NCBI RefSeq assembly: GCF_032399705.1 | Contig: NZ_CP135922.1 | Coordinates: forward strand, 1,736,001-1,800,000 | Source: Paenibacillus sp. BIC5C1 | Lineage (GTDB): Bacteria; Bacillota; Bacilli; Paenibacillales; Paenibacillaceae | Reading direction: 5' to 3' | DNA: 64,000 nucleotides | Shown: in pieces, positions 42,431 through 51,469 of the stretch | Numbering within the stretch: the first letter of the stretch is position 1 | How the letters are laid out: every line of letters begins with the position of its first letter | Notes under the pieces: model-generated | Databases searched by the model: none | What the model was told of the DNA's origin: nothing | What the model saw: the letters and a program-made list of their open reading frames with translations, nothing else | Position numbers and translations under genes: made by a program

Positions 42431-42877
42431 ATGAAAGTCATTTTTGAAGAGGAACTGTTAATGGAAAAAAGCATGGCCAAGGTCATAACCCATCCTGATG
42501 AGAGGTCCCATTGGGACAGTATCCAAGAAGCGATCTGCCAATCGGAAACAAAACTTGTTGTCATCAATGCCAAGAACAATCGCAATGTGCAGATCGAGTT
42601 GAGTTCGGTGGTTGCGATTGAATCAGAGGATCGGTTGTGCTGTGTACGTGTCATCACAGGCGAAAGGTATTTGCTCAACAAACGTCTGAAGTTTGTGGAA
42701 CAGGATTTGGGATCATCCCATTTTGTGAAAATTAACAATCAAACGATTATCAACACACGTTGTATTAGCGAATTTTCATCAACAGACCATGCCAGGATCC
42801 AGGTTGATCTGAAGGATGGTTCCAGTTACTTTGTCAGCCGATTTTACATTAAAAACTTTAGGGGGAAATTATCATGA
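42431..42877 (+). CDS. LytTR-family DNA-binding regulator
   Basis: A 148-residue regulator with a short N-terminal region (about 55 residues) and a C-terminal LytTR domain (VVAIESEDRLCCVRV, GERYLLNKRLKFVEQ, FVKINNQTIINT). It has no receiver domain. It belongs to the LytTR regulatory systems in which the regulator gene is coupled to a small membrane inhibitor, as with HdrR/HdrM and BrsR/BrsM of streptococci. The next gene starts by ATGA overlap. The start follows GAGAGGAGG. Confidence 0.87.
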   Translation: MKVIFEEELLMEKSMAKVITHPDERSHWDSIQEAICQSETKLVVINAKNNRNVQIELSSVVAIESEDRLCCVRVITGERYLLNKRLKFVEQDLGSSHFVKINNQTIINTRCISEFSSTDHARIQVDLKDGSSYFVSRFYIKNFRGKLS

Positions 42878-43284
42878 TTAGTCAGTTGAAGCATTCATTT
42901 TTTCAGGTTTTTACAGTAACTTCGTTGTGGGTCACCTTGTTATTGACACTATTCTCTAAAAGTCAGTTCTTTGAAATGGGTTACCTGTGGAATATTGCCG
43001 GGATTTCAGCTATTGCCGCTATACTGTTTGGCGTAATGTACAATGCACTTTGGAACTACTTTACGATGAAACCGGTGTGGAATATCGTCATTTCTTCCAC
43101 ATTTAATATTGCAGGAGGAATGGCGATCGTATGGTTATTTTCTACAGACATGTTCCTATTGATTGCTCCCTGGTTCCCTGGAATGTGGGTCTTATCCATC
43201 GTACTGCACATTATTGGTTTCTATTTCTATGCTAGAATAGATAGCAGGAAAAAAGCGGAAGAATTAAATAATATTCTGAAGTAA
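42874..43284 (+). CDS. DUF3021 membrane protein, probable partner of the LytTR regulator
   Basis: A 136-residue protein with four transmembrane helices and a short cytosolic tail (RIDSRKKAEELNNIL). Size, topology and coupling to the LytTR gene fit DUF3021 proteins, which in known LytTR regulatory systems hold the regulator inactive at the membrane. The inducing signal is unknown. ATGA overlap supports stoichiometric synthesis. Confidence 0.82.
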   Translation: MISQLKHSFFQVFTVTSLWVTLLLTLFSKSQFFEMGYLWNIAGISAIAAILFGVMYNALWNYFTMKPVWNIVISSTFNIAGGMAIVWLFSTDMFLLIAPWFPGMWVLSIVLHIIGFYFYARIDSRKKAEELNNILK

Positions 43285-43299
43285 GCAAGGGGTACTGAA

Positions 43300-43701
43300 A
43301 TGAACGAAGAAAAGGTTTTGGAGTTGTATGGTTTAGATCCAGATACCAAACATAGGCAGCAAATCAGAGAGTTGTTGCAGCAAGAGATTGAGAATCAAGA
43401 AGCAGTGGATCATGAGTATCTCAAAACCTTATGTATTATGTTATTCTGCATCGGAAATGTAGAGGACACTGTGCTGATCTGGCAGGCCAAACGCAAGAAT
43501 CAGGATACGGGCAGTTATATTGATGTTCAGCTTCTGTGTGGTGCCGGTTATGAGAAGACAGTAACCTATCTGGAACAGAAGGATGGGGATCAAGCGAGAA
43601 AACAGTTGAAATATCTTAGACAGTGTGAGCCATATGACTTTGTTGATTTTTCCAAAGAGGAATGGGTCTCTAATTATAAACAGTACTATGAACTATCTTA
43701 G
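43300..43701 (+). CDS. Conserved hypothetical protein
   Basis: A 133-residue, helical, soluble protein with the segment YIDVQLLCGAGYEKTVTYL, which I have seen in unnamed conserved proteins of actinobacteria and firmicutes. No enzymatic motif is visible. It starts 15 bp after the DUF3021 gene and may be part of the LytTR-controlled operon. The start follows AAGGGG. Confidence 0.7.
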   Translation: MNEEKVLELYGLDPDTKHRQQIRELLQQEIENQEAVDHEYLKTLCIMLFCIGNVEDTVLIWQAKRKNQDTGSYIDVQLLCGAGYEKTVTYLEQKDGDQARKQLKYLRQCEPYDFVDFSKEEWVSNYKQYYELS

Positions 43702-43733
43702 TCTTATCCAACATGTGAGAAATGGGATGATCA

Positions 43734-44090
43734 ATGATGATAGATGCTGCTTCCATCCAGGAACAGATTCAGATGTGCCAGAAATATAGCGCCGACTATG
43801 TACCCAGCGAACTGCACCATAAGATCGGAATCGCCTGGAACGTCAAAGAGAAGTTGGAACCGATCCACGGCATGCGTATTCAGCCCGAGGGAGATACAAC
43901 CGGATGGTATATTTGGGCGGAAGAATACTCGGAGGCAGATGATTTTTTCGTACCTTTACATGTCACACACATCGATGACTGGGACCAAAAAATCAAGAAG
44001 TACCTCGGACTTGCGCCGGGATGGCGGTTTGTGATTGCAGAAGATTATGAGGATGTATGGTTTGACGAGCAGTTGCTTAACAGATCATAG
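43734..44090 (+). CDS. Small Imm33-like protein
   Basis: A 118-residue protein with GWYIWAEEYSEADDFFVPLH, then YLGLAPGWRFVIAEDYEDVW, a pattern that I associate with Imm33-like immunity-type proteins, although the same fold occurs without any toxin. No toxin gene is adjacent. It lies 32 bp after the previous gene and may be co-transcribed. The assignment is tentative. Confidence 0.6.
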   Translation: MMIDAASIQEQIQMCQKYSADYVPSELHHKIGIAWNVKEKLEPIHGMRIQPEGDTTGWYIWAEEYSEADDFFVPLHVTHIDDWDQKIKKYLGLAPGWRFVIAEDYEDVWFDEQLLNRS

Positions 44091-44145
44091 TCAGAGCAAG
44101 CAAAGCAACCAATGAGTTAAATGGAACTTTGAAAGGAGTCATACT

Positions 44146-44505
44146 ATGGCAAGTACGCACGATAATAAAGCAGCTAATTATAGAACAAATGGTATAAGTA
44201 AATTAACCATAGTTATTAGTGTTGTAGTTATCATAATTTTGATTCTGGCTTTTACCAATCCATCCAGAACAGATTTCTACACATGGCTGGAAAGCGAGTA
44301 TGGTATACATGTCTCCTACGATGTTAATGAAGGAACGACGTATACACAGATCACGAACGGCCAGGAAAAAAGTCTTAATTTCAGAAGCGGGCATATACAG
44401 CATGTGGGAATCTTTACTACGTATAATGAGACTTTTATGGATGTTGAGGGTAATGAGATCAACATTAAAGCCACTGGTGTAATGAACATGTTTTTTAAAA
44501 GATAG
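44146..44505 (+). CDS. Membrane-anchored DUF4359-like protein
   Basis: A 119-residue protein with one N-terminal transmembrane helix (about residues 20-40) and a small domain with TNPSRTDFYTWLESEYGI and a final GVMNMFFKR, consistent with DUF4359 as I recall it. Function unknown. The start follows GAAAGGAG. It is the last gene before a terminator. Confidence 0.65.
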   Translation: MASTHDNKAANYRTNGISKLTIVISVVVIIILILAFTNPSRTDFYTWLESEYGIHVSYDVNEGTTYTQITNGQEKSLNFRSGHIQHVGIFTTYNETFMDVEGNEINIKATGVMNMFFKR

Positions 44506-44543
44506 TTGGTTGCTGTTCAGATGTTGGAAAGGGGTTATTACAT

Positions 44544-44590
44544 ACCACGCTTTTGTATGATGCAAACATGCAGAGCAGCGTGGTTTTTGT
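44544..44590 (+). terminator. Rho-independent terminator
   Basis: ACCACGC (44544-44550) pairs with GCGTGGT (44578-44584), followed by TTTTT. The rest of 44506-44734 shows no gene. Confidence 0.75.
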
Positions 44591-44734
44591 GTTGAGCAGA
44601 ATACGTAAGGGGGGAGGATTACGTTATTTGGTTCATTCGCAAATTCCACATTATGGGTTATGATGTACCTACAGAGAAAATTTAACATACATAGGAAGTT
44701 TTTTGGATTAGCGCATTCCAGTTGGAGGGATAGA

Positions 44735-45412
44735 ATGAAAGCCATTTTTCTTGATTTTTATGGGACAGTTGTTCATGAAGATGATGATATTCTTCCAGTG
44801 ATTTATAAAAAGGTCCAAGCATCTGCGCAGGTTGATTGTAAGACGGATGAGATTGGCGCATATTGGTGGAAGGCTTTTTCAACGTTGTTTTATGCAAGCC
44901 ACAGCAGTCAGTTTACAACGCAAAGAATGCTGAATGTGCAATCTCTGGCAGAAACGCTACTCCATTTCAAATCGGATCTACAAGCTGAGTCGCTTAATCA
45001 GGAACAGTTGGCACATTGGCGTAACCCCGGCATATTTGTTGATTCAATTCCCTTTCTTCATTCTCTTGAAGTCCCGGTATATATTCTGTCCAATATCGAT
45101 ACGGATGACGTGAAAGCCGCAATGAAGGCACATAACATTGAAGTGGCCGGAGTGATTACCAGCGAGGATGTTCGATCTTATAAGCCAAGGTCAGAGATGT
45201 TTGATGAAGCGATCAAGAGGTATGGTTTGCAGCGAGATGAGGTGATCCATATAGGGGATTCTCTGGTCAGTGATGTACAAGGCGCGCAAAATGCGGGAAT
45301 TAAGGCTATCTGGTTGAATAGAAAAGGAAAACCCAAACCGCAACAGATTACACCGGATTTTGAATGCAAAGATCTTGGCGAAGTTGTGCATATGTTGGAG
45401 ACTTGGGTATGA
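44735..45412 (+). CDS. HAD family hydrolase
   Basis: A 225-residue haloacid dehalogenase-fold hydrolase. The nucleophile Asp is in FLDFYGTVVHED, with Tyr in place of the second Asp, as in dehalogenase-type members. YILSNID gives motif II, SYKPRSEMF the Lys of motif III, and IGDSLVSDVQGAQNAG motif IV. Probably a small phosphatase. ATG 44735 follows GGAGGGA. The next gene overlaps by ATGA. Confidence 0.87.
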   Translation: MKAIFLDFYGTVVHEDDDILPVIYKKVQASAQVDCKTDEIGAYWWKAFSTLFYASHSSQFTTQRMLNVQSLAETLLHFKSDLQAESLNQEQLAHWRNPGIFVDSIPFLHSLEVPVYILSNIDTDDVKAAMKAHNIEVAGVITSEDVRSYKPRSEMFDEAIKRYGLQRDEVIHIGDSLVSDVQGAQNAGIKAIWLNRKGKPKPQQITPDFECKDLGEVVHMLETWV

Positions 45413-45918
45413 AAAAGTTAATCGTGATGTCGTTATTATTTCTGTTCTTAATTGCCTTCCAAGATAAAACAACCCATGAAGCTGTGCAGAAACCAACGAT
45501 TTCAGTGACGGAAAGCGTTACTGATGAAGCGATTGAGCAGAAGGACGATGAAGAAGCAACCAAAAAAGACAAAGGCACCCCTCCTGTTTACCTTGATGAA
45601 ACGAAGTATACAGGCGATGAACTGGAAATCGTCAAACTGATGAACGTTCGCATGCGTTATATATGGGAAGAGGATGAGAAGGGCTATATGAGCCTTTTTG
45701 ATCCACAATCGCCAGTCTCAGGCATGCCAATCTCAAAAGTTCGCAAGGTGATCTCAATGAGCAAGATCAAGATTCGAGAGCAAAAGAAGCTTTATGAAGC
45801 ACTTGTGATGGTTACTGAATTAAGAGAGAACGGGGAAGAGTTCGGCCCTAGCATGGTGTTTTGGAAAAAGAAAGCGGATGGCGATGCTGCGAAATGGATT
45901 TTTGCAGACATCGATTAA
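45409..45918 (+). CDS. Exported protein of unknown function
   Basis: A 169-residue protein with a signal-like hydrophobic N-terminus (MKKLIVMSLLFLFLIAF), an acidic and Lys-rich linker of about 40 residues, and a C-terminal domain with MNVRMRYIWEEDEKGYMSLF. At the position where a lipobox Cys would be expected (LIA-C) there is Phe (TTC), one base from Cys (TGC). It may be a lipoprotein that lost its anchor, or a membrane-tethered protein. It overlaps the HAD gene by ATGA. Confidence 0.65.
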   Translation: MKKLIVMSLLFLFLIAFQDKTTHEAVQKPTISVTESVTDEAIEQKDDEEATKKDKGTPPVYLDETKYTGDELEIVKLMNVRMRYIWEEDEKGYMSLFDPQSPVSGMPISKVRKVISMSKIKIREQKKLYEALVMVTELRENGEEFGPSMVFWKKKADGDAAKWIFADID

Positions 45919-45956
45919 CTACAACTGAAGGAAATGAAGTTAAGGGTGATGAAATC

Positions 45957-46799
45957 ATGACAAGACAATTGATACTTATTGAGGGATTACCGGGTTCAGG
46001 AAAGTCGACGATTGCCAAGATGGTATCCGAGATTCTGATTGAGCATGGCAAAAAGGTGCGACTAGTCCAGGAAGGGAACCTGGATCATCCTGCTGATTAT
46101 GATGGTGTGGCCTTTTATTCTGCGGAAGAGTTCAGTTCTTTGGTGGATGCTCACGAGGCATGTAAACATATATTGGAGAGAGGAGCTACAACCTACCAGG
46201 ATGGTTTCCTGATTCCGTATCGCAAAATGAAAGAGGAATGTGGAGTGGATTTCCCTGATCATGTGGTGCAGGAGATATGTAGCAAAGATATTTACGAACT
46301 ACCTTTTGAACAAAATGTGAAGCTGATCACCGAAAAATGGCGGAATTTTACTGAAAGCGTGATAAGCGCGGATGGTGATTCCATCACCATATTCGAATGT
46401 TGTTTCATCCAAAATCCATTGACCATGGGTTTGGTGAAATACAATCAATCCAAAGAAGAAAACGTGCAATATGTTTTGGAATTGGAGCGCATCGTTCAAC
46501 CATTGAATCCGTTACTAATCTATATTCATCAGCAGGATGTTGCACACACCTTTGACAAAGCAATCCAGGAAAGACCAAAGGAATGGTCAGATGGATTCAT
46601 ACAATATTACACAAATCAGGGATGGGGGCTCGCGGAAGGATACCATGGTGTTGAAGGCACGGTGAAGGTTCTTCAGGCAAGAAAGGAGCTGGAGACTGAG
46701 ATTTATCAGTTATTGAAGATAGACAAACACTGGCTGGACAATTCGGAATATAACCGGGCTGCTTGCCAGGGGGAATTGGAGAAGATTTTGAAAGAGTAA
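45957..46799 (+). CDS. P-loop kinase-like ATPase
   Basis: A 280-residue nucleotide-binding protein with Walker A IEGLPGSGKST at residues 7-17 and a kinase-like layout: a later FECCFIQNPLTMGL and an Arg-containing lid region. It resembles nucleoside or small-molecule kinases, possibly resistance-type phosphotransferases, but I cannot name a substrate. ATG 45957 is set at the P-loop domain; the frame extends upstream into the previous gene. A NUDIX gene follows closely. Confidence 0.78.
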   Translation: MTRQLILIEGLPGSGKSTIAKMVSEILIEHGKKVRLVQEGNLDHPADYDGVAFYSAEEFSSLVDAHEACKHILERGATTYQDGFLIPYRKMKEECGVDFPDHVVQEICSKDIYELPFEQNVKLITEKWRNFTESVISADGDSITIFECCFIQNPLTMGLVKYNQSKEENVQYVLELERIVQPLNPLLIYIHQQDVAHTFDKAIQERPKEWSDGFIQYYTNQGWGLAEGYHGVEGTVKVLQARKELETEIYQLLKIDKHWLDNSEYNRAACQGELEKILKE

Positions 46800-46811
46800 A
46801 GGGTGGATCTT

Positions 46812-47303
46812 TTGATAAATTCAGATAACAATAACATAACGTATGAACAAGATAACAATAAATTCAATTTCCGTGTGGCTGGTATCGTTATACATCAGGG
46901 GAAAGTTCTCCTGCACACAACTGAACAAGATGATTTCTGGAATTTGCCTGGAGGGCGGGTGGAATTCAATGAAACGACAGAAGCAGCCATTGTACGGGAG
47001 ATGTATGAGGAGTTGGGTGTTCGTGTACAACCGCAGAGAGTTGCGTTTGTAAGTGAAGATTTCTTTGAATATGATGGCATGAAGTATCACGAAATTGGAT
47101 TTTATTATGTCATCACATTACCGAAAGATCATAGGCTCTATAATGAAATGGAATTCAAGGGGCTGGAGGACAACGGGAGATTGACATTCCACTGGTTTTC
47201 TTTTGAAGAGCTGCGAAACATGGAGATTTATCCGGTATTTCTGAAAAAGGATCTATGCAATCTGCATGATACAGAGCGAATTAAGCATTACGTACAGAAA
47301 TAG
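46812..47303 (+). CDS. NUDIX hydrolase
   Basis: A 163-residue NUDIX protein with a perfect box (GRVEFNE, seven residues, REMYEELGV) near residue 55 and a preceding FWNLPGG. The TTG at 46812 has AAAGGGTGG upstream; a GTG nine bases earlier is in frame. It forms a tight cluster with the P-loop kinase upstream and the histidine phosphatase 9 bp downstream, perhaps all acting on phosphorylated metabolites. Confidence 0.85.
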   Translation: MINSDNNNITYEQDNNKFNFRVAGIVIHQGKVLLHTTEQDDFWNLPGGRVEFNETTEAAIVREMYEELGVRVQPQRVAFVSEDFFEYDGMKYHEIGFYYVITLPKDHRLYNEMEFKGLEDNGRLTFHWFSFEELRNMEIYPVFLKKDLCNLHDTERIKHYVQK

Positions 47304-47312
47304 GAGGAGCTT

Positions 47313-47879
47313 GTGGATCTCACATTTATTCGTCATGGTCACGCTGAACATTTGCTTCATTATCCTCATCAGCTAAACCAGTTGCATCCGGGACTTACCG
47401 AACAAGGACAGAGGCAGGCGATTAAATTACGAAAGCAGATTAAAATCCTACCGGAAGACATCGTTTTAGTGAGCCCTACGAAACGAACGATAGAAACGGC
47501 ATTCCTCTTAACATCAAGCGATAAACTGACAGTCTGTCCACTCATTGGCCCGAGAATGTTCCCTCAAAATCCGGAGTTCCCCGTTCTGCGCTGTGATCAA
47601 ATCTATTCGAAAGACGTATTAAATGCTCAGTATACGGGGCTACGAATTCTTGATTTTGAACTTCATTGCTGGGTGGATGGAATTAATAGAATGGAAGAAC
47701 AGCGATTTGAGGTTTATGCTGGACAGCTAATTCAATGGTGCAGGGAGCAGGGCGGGAGTACTTTTATCATTTCACATGATGGTACGATAACGAGTTTTAG
47801 AGCTTTTCTTGGAGAGCAGGGGTTAACCCGAAGTGACTTTCTAGGCGAAGCGGGTCATTACACGATTAGAGATCTGTAA
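47313..47879 (+). CDS. Histidine phosphatase family protein
   Basis: A 188-residue phosphatase of the phosphoglycerate-mutase superfamily: IRHGHAEH (phospho-His), SPTKRTIETA (Arg pocket) and IISHDGTITSF (second His). The start is GTG behind GGAGGAG. Substrate unknown. Confidence 0.85.
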   Translation: MDLTFIRHGHAEHLLHYPHQLNQLHPGLTEQGQRQAIKLRKQIKILPEDIVLVSPTKRTIETAFLLTSSDKLTVCPLIGPRMFPQNPEFPVLRCDQIYSKDVLNAQYTGLRILDFELHCWVDGINRMEEQRFEVYAGQLIQWCREQGGSTFIISHDGTITSFRAFLGEQGLTRSDFLGEAGHYTIRDL

Positions 47880-47916
47880 TATAGAAGGTCAATATCTACA
47901 CTAAGGGGGACTTTTC

Positions 47917-48429
47917 GTGAGATTATCGGACTATGAATATTTAGTTTTGGCTCTGAAAGAGGCGGATCAGGCGCTAATAGAAGGAACATATCCGATTGGA
48001 GCGATAATTGTGGATGCGGATGGGGATGTCGTGAGTAAAGGAAGAAACCGTGTCTTCTCCGAATGTGATCCCACTGCACATGCTGAAGTCGATGCTATTC
48101 GTCAGGCAGGGCAACATTTGCTGGATGTAAGTAAGAAGCGATACACGAAGAATGACCTGACCCTCTACACTACATGTGAACCTTGTCCCATGTGTTCATG
48201 CACCATATTAATGTCGGGGATCAAAAAGATCGTATGGGCTGCGGATGATGAAGGGTATGGCGGGCTTAGACGTTTTAAGGAAGGCCCTCATTTTATCCAT
48301 TTGTTCGACACACTATCCTATGTTGCAGCGCCATATCTTGATTTGGAAAATAGACAACGGGCATTGCTTGCCCAATGGAATATTGGTAGAGGTATGCTTA
48401 ATACAGAGTGGGAGACTGCCAAACAATGA
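47917..48429 (+). CDS. Cytidine/deoxycytidylate deaminase-family nucleoside deaminase
   Basis: A 170-residue zinc deaminase. HAEVDAIRQ supplies the His ligand and proton-shuttling Glu, and TCEPCPMCSC the two Cys ligands. The type resembles guanine deaminase or tRNA adenosine deaminase-like enzymes; the substrate is unknown. The start is GTG behind GGGGGA. The 112 bp after it (48430-48541) contain no feature that I can identify. Confidence 0.85.
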   Translation: MRLSDYEYLVLALKEADQALIEGTYPIGAIIVDADGDVVSKGRNRVFSECDPTAHAEVDAIRQAGQHLLDVSKKRYTKNDLTLYTTCEPCPMCSCTILMSGIKKIVWAADDEGYGGLRRFKEGPHFIHLFDTLSYVAAPYLDLENRQRALLAQWNIGRGMLNTEWETAKQ

Positions 48430-48541
48430 AATCCATGCCGATCTCCATTTTACTAGCCAGTGTCATAGAAGATATATGAATGGGCAGATGCAATAGTCCT
48501 ATGGGAACGAGGGCTTAGACAAACAAAGGAGAGAATTTGAA

Positions 48542-49123
48542 ATGGAGTTCGCGGGACAGAAGATCAGAATAACACCTGTCACAGAACAGGACCTCGACTT
48601 TATAAGCAAACTTGAGTGTGATGCGAGTATATGGAGTTTTGAGGAAACTGTTGAAATGGATACTAAGACAGTTCGCGATAAATATCGTAGTCATTTTTTC
48701 ACTGTGGAGGAAAAGCCGTATGCCTATGATTTCATTATTCGTCGTTTGGAAGATCTAGAAGGTGAACCAATTGGTCTTATCCAAATGTGGAGCTATGTGG
48801 ATCATAGAAAAAGCTGGGAACTCGGATTCGCGCTGCTTCCGAATTATGTAGGGGAGGGCTACGGAAGTGAGGCTACGAATCTTTTATTAGAATTTGCATT
48901 CAACGGGTTACACGCCCATAAAGTGATAGGAATGTGCAATGCTCAGAATGTCCGATCGGCTGCGCTGATGCAGAATGTAGGTATGACAAGGGAAGCTGTG
49001 TTCAAGGAAGAACTTTGGTGGAACAATCAATGGACGGATCAATATTTCTTCTCCATTTTAGAAAAAGAATTTAGTGAACAAAGAGGGAGAAATTCAGATG
49101 ACCAAGTTGGTCTTGTTAAGTGA
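48542..49123 (+). CDS. GNAT acetyltransferase, RimJ/RimL type
   Basis: A 193-residue GNAT with KIRITPVTEQDLDFI, the loop NYVGEGYGSEATNLLLEF and motif B LMQNVGMTREAVF. Related enzymes include streptothricin/tabtoxin-like and ribosomal protein acetyltransferases. It overlaps the next gene by 26 nt. The start follows AAGGAGAG. Confidence 0.86.
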   Translation: MEFAGQKIRITPVTEQDLDFISKLECDASIWSFEETVEMDTKTVRDKYRSHFFTVEEKPYAYDFIIRRLEDLEGEPIGLIQMWSYVDHRKSWELGFALLPNYVGEGYGSEATNLLLEFAFNGLHAHKVIGMCNAQNVRSAALMQNVGMTREAVFKEELWWNNQWTDQYFFSILEKEFSEQRGRNSDDQVGLVK

Positions 49124-49736
49124 TTTATATTTCGAATCTAACCACGAACTAAATCAGAAAATTTTGAGCTTGTTCAACTCTGACCAGCCTTCCATCGGTT
49201 ATGTGCCTTCGTGTTCCGACCCGGGACGGAAATATTTCGAGCATACAAGACGTTACTATAATCAACTGGGAATCCAAACAATCGATTATTATGATCTCGA
49301 TCTAGAATACGAGGAAAACAGATTTAATACCATATTTGAAACTGAAGCGATTCATTTATCTGGAGGTAATACATTTTATTTTCTAAGTTTATTGCAGAAG
49401 AGAAATACAATGGGATTGTTGCGTTCCTATGTGCTTAAAGGTGGCATTCTGATTGGGGTTAGCGCAGGCAGTATTCTAACTACACCAACGATTGAAGTGG
49501 CCGGATATGGTAAAGATGCAGACGAGAATAATGTTGGATTATTGGACAAGCAGGCTCTGGCACTCGTTGATTTTGAATTTTCACCACATTGGGATGGATC
49601 GGAAGAAGCTCTGGAATCATTAAGAGATTACGCGCGTGCCAACTCTACAACAATCTATGCTTGCAAAGATGGTAGCGGGATTGTTATTGATGGTGAAGTG
49701 GTAGAGTCATATGGCGATGCACGGCGTATAAATTGA
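49098..49736 (+). CDS. Peptidase S51 / type 1 glutamine amidotransferase-like protein
   Basis: A 212-residue protein with IHLSGGNTFYFLSLL and the nucleophile elbow GVSAGSIL, the hallmarks of dipeptidase E-like S51 proteins (Ser nucleophile in a class-I amidotransferase-like fold). It may hydrolyse Asp-X dipeptides or an antibiotic peptide bond. ATG 49098 is chosen as the start of the fold; it lies inside the GNAT gene, and GGGAGA precedes it. Confidence 0.82.
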   Translation: MTKLVLLSDLYFESNHELNQKILSLFNSDQPSIGYVPSCSDPGRKYFEHTRRYYNQLGIQTIDYYDLDLEYEENRFNTIFETEAIHLSGGNTFYFLSLLQKRNTMGLLRSYVLKGGILIGVSAGSILTTPTIEVAGYGKDADENNVGLLDKQALALVDFEFSPHWDGSEEALESLRDYARANSTTIYACKDGSGIVIDGEVVESYGDARRIN

Positions 49737-49754
49737 AAAAAAGGTGGGGCTCTA

Positions 49755-50648
49755 ATGAGTGTAATCACTGTATATCATTATGATGCTTTTTCGACAGTTC
49801 CTGGTAAAGGAAATCCGGCCGGGGTCGTCTTTCATGCCGATTCGCTTAGTGAGGAAGCGATGCAGCAGATTGCGCATAAAGTTGGCTTTAATGAAACGGT
49901 CTTCGTGATGAGTTCCGAGGTAGCAGATGTTAGATTACGATATTTCACACCAGGTCATGAGATTAATCTATGTGGGCATGCCACGATGGCATCCATGTAT
50001 GGGTTAAAGACTAGAGGGCTACTGGAGGATAAACAGTCGATCACTATTGAAACTAATGTAGGCATATTGCCGATTCAGTTCCAGCAGGATGGCGATACGA
50101 TCAACATTGAGATGAAGCAGGATCAACCCCGTTTCATGCCATTCCAAGGTGACATAGAGAAGCTGGCAAATTCCATAAATCTAACCATGAATGATATTGA
50201 TCTATCCACACCCATCGTCTATGGAAGTACAGGCGCCTGGACTTTGTTGATACCGATTCGTAAACTGACTTCTTTCCAACAAATGAAACCGGATTCTTCT
50301 CTATTCCCTGAGATATTAGTTGAAAATCCGAAAGCTTCTTTGCATCCCTTTACTCAGGAAACCCGCGATTCAGATGCGCTAATGCATGCCAGACATTTTT
50401 CCTCGCCCTTTTCGGGAACTACGGAGGATCCGGTTACGGGAACAGCATCCGGTGTGATGGGTGCCTATTATTTGGAGTATATGAATTCTGGGATGGATCA
50501 GACTCATTTTGTTGTGGAGCAAGGACACGAGGTTGGAAGAGATGGGAAAGTTTATGTTAGCGTGGTGAGGGATGGAAAGGACATGGATGTGAGGATACGA
50601 GGAACGGCTATTTTTGTGGAAGAAATGAAAGTGGAGTTGGATACGTAA
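49755..50648 (+). CDS. PhzF family isomerase
   Basis: A 297-residue protein of the PhzF/YddE diaminopimelate epimerase fold. Visible motifs are the catalytic Glu in GFNETVFV, FTPGHEINLCGHATM in domain 1, and EDPVTGTASGVMGAYY in domain 2. Family members isomerise small metabolites; phenazine synthesis genes are absent here, so that role is not implied. The start follows AAAGGTGGG. Confidence 0.87.
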   Translation: MSVITVYHYDAFSTVPGKGNPAGVVFHADSLSEEAMQQIAHKVGFNETVFVMSSEVADVRLRYFTPGHEINLCGHATMASMYGLKTRGLLEDKQSITIETNVGILPIQFQQDGDTINIEMKQDQPRFMPFQGDIEKLANSINLTMNDIDLSTPIVYGSTGAWTLLIPIRKLTSFQQMKPDSSLFPEILVENPKASLHPFTQETRDSDALMHARHFSSPFSGTTEDPVTGTASGVMGAYYLEYMNSGMDQTHFVVEQGHEVGRDGKVYVSVVRDGKDMDVRIRGTAIFVEEMKVELDT

Positions 50649-50674
50649 CAACGTAAATGAAGGAGTGGAGTTAG

Positions 50675-51469
50675 ATGGATGAACAGGCGGTATTACATAG
50701 AGTTACTCATTTGCTTGAAGAAGAATGCTCGGATTCCTTGGTAGGAATTTATTTGCACGGGTCCATGGCTATGGGGTGCTTCCTACCTAATCAAAGCGAT
50801 ATCGATATTCTGGTGGTATGCCGGGAGCAGCTGTCTGCTGATACCTATCGAAGGATTGCGAACAGATTGATGCTCATTGAAGATGAAATGCACATTATCA
50901 CAGGATTTGAACTAAGTATTGTTTTGGAGTCTACGGTTGCTAAACTGACGTTTCCAACTCCATTTGAATTTCATTATTCCGCGTATCACCGGGAAAAGTA
51001 TAGAACTGATGATCAATATCTTTGTGGTGGATACGAAGATCCTGATCTGGTAGCACACCTGGCCGTTATTGTTGACCGTGGAATTGTGCTTGTTGGCAAA
51101 CCGATTAAGGAGTTATTCCAGCCCGTAAAACGTGAATATATGTTGGCCTCTATTACATCTGACATTGGTTCAGCTCTGGAAGAAATAACGGAGAATCCTG
51201 TCTACTATGTTTTGAACCTATCACGGGTTCTATTGTATGCGAAAGAGTCGGTCATATACTCCAAGCGAGAAGCAGGCGAGTGGGCACTCATTCATATTTT
51301 ACCGAAGTACAAAGCAGTCATCTCACAATGTCTCGCAAAATATAACGGAGAGCTGAAAAGCGTTAATCTAAGTGATGATTTACTTCTGGATTATGCAAAG
51401 TACATGTTGGATGAAATAAAAAGGAGACATCATGATGACCATAACGACAGAGGATTTGGAACTGATTGA
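50675..51469 (+). CDS. Aminoglycoside-type nucleotidyltransferase
   Basis: A 264-residue nucleotidyltransferase. GIYLHGSMAMG and NQSDIDILVV form the GSxxxG...DxD active site that transfers AMP, and the C-terminal helical part (ALEEITENPVYYVLNLSRVLLYAKE) resembles AadA/ANT(9)-type enzymes and DUF4111. It may adenylylate an aminoglycoside such as spectinomycin, or another substrate. The 3' end overlaps the deaminase gene by 38 nt. Confidence 0.83.
   Translation: MDEQAVLHRVTHLLEEECSDSLVGIYLHGSMAMGCFLPNQSDIDILVVCREQLSADTYRRIANRLMLIEDEMHIITGFELSIVLESTVAKLTFPTPFEFHYSAYHREKYRTDDQYLCGGYEDPDLVAHLAVIVDRGIVLVGKPIKELFQPVKREYMLASITSDIGSALEEITENPVYYVLNLSRVLLYAKESVIYSKREAGEWALIHILPKYKAVISQCLAKYNGELKSVNLSDDLLLDYAKYMLDEIKRRHHDDHNDRGFGTD

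Noticed and set aside
43734..44090. Toxin-immunity pair based on the Imm33-like protein
   Set aside because: No toxin-like partner lies on either side, and such domains occur alone.
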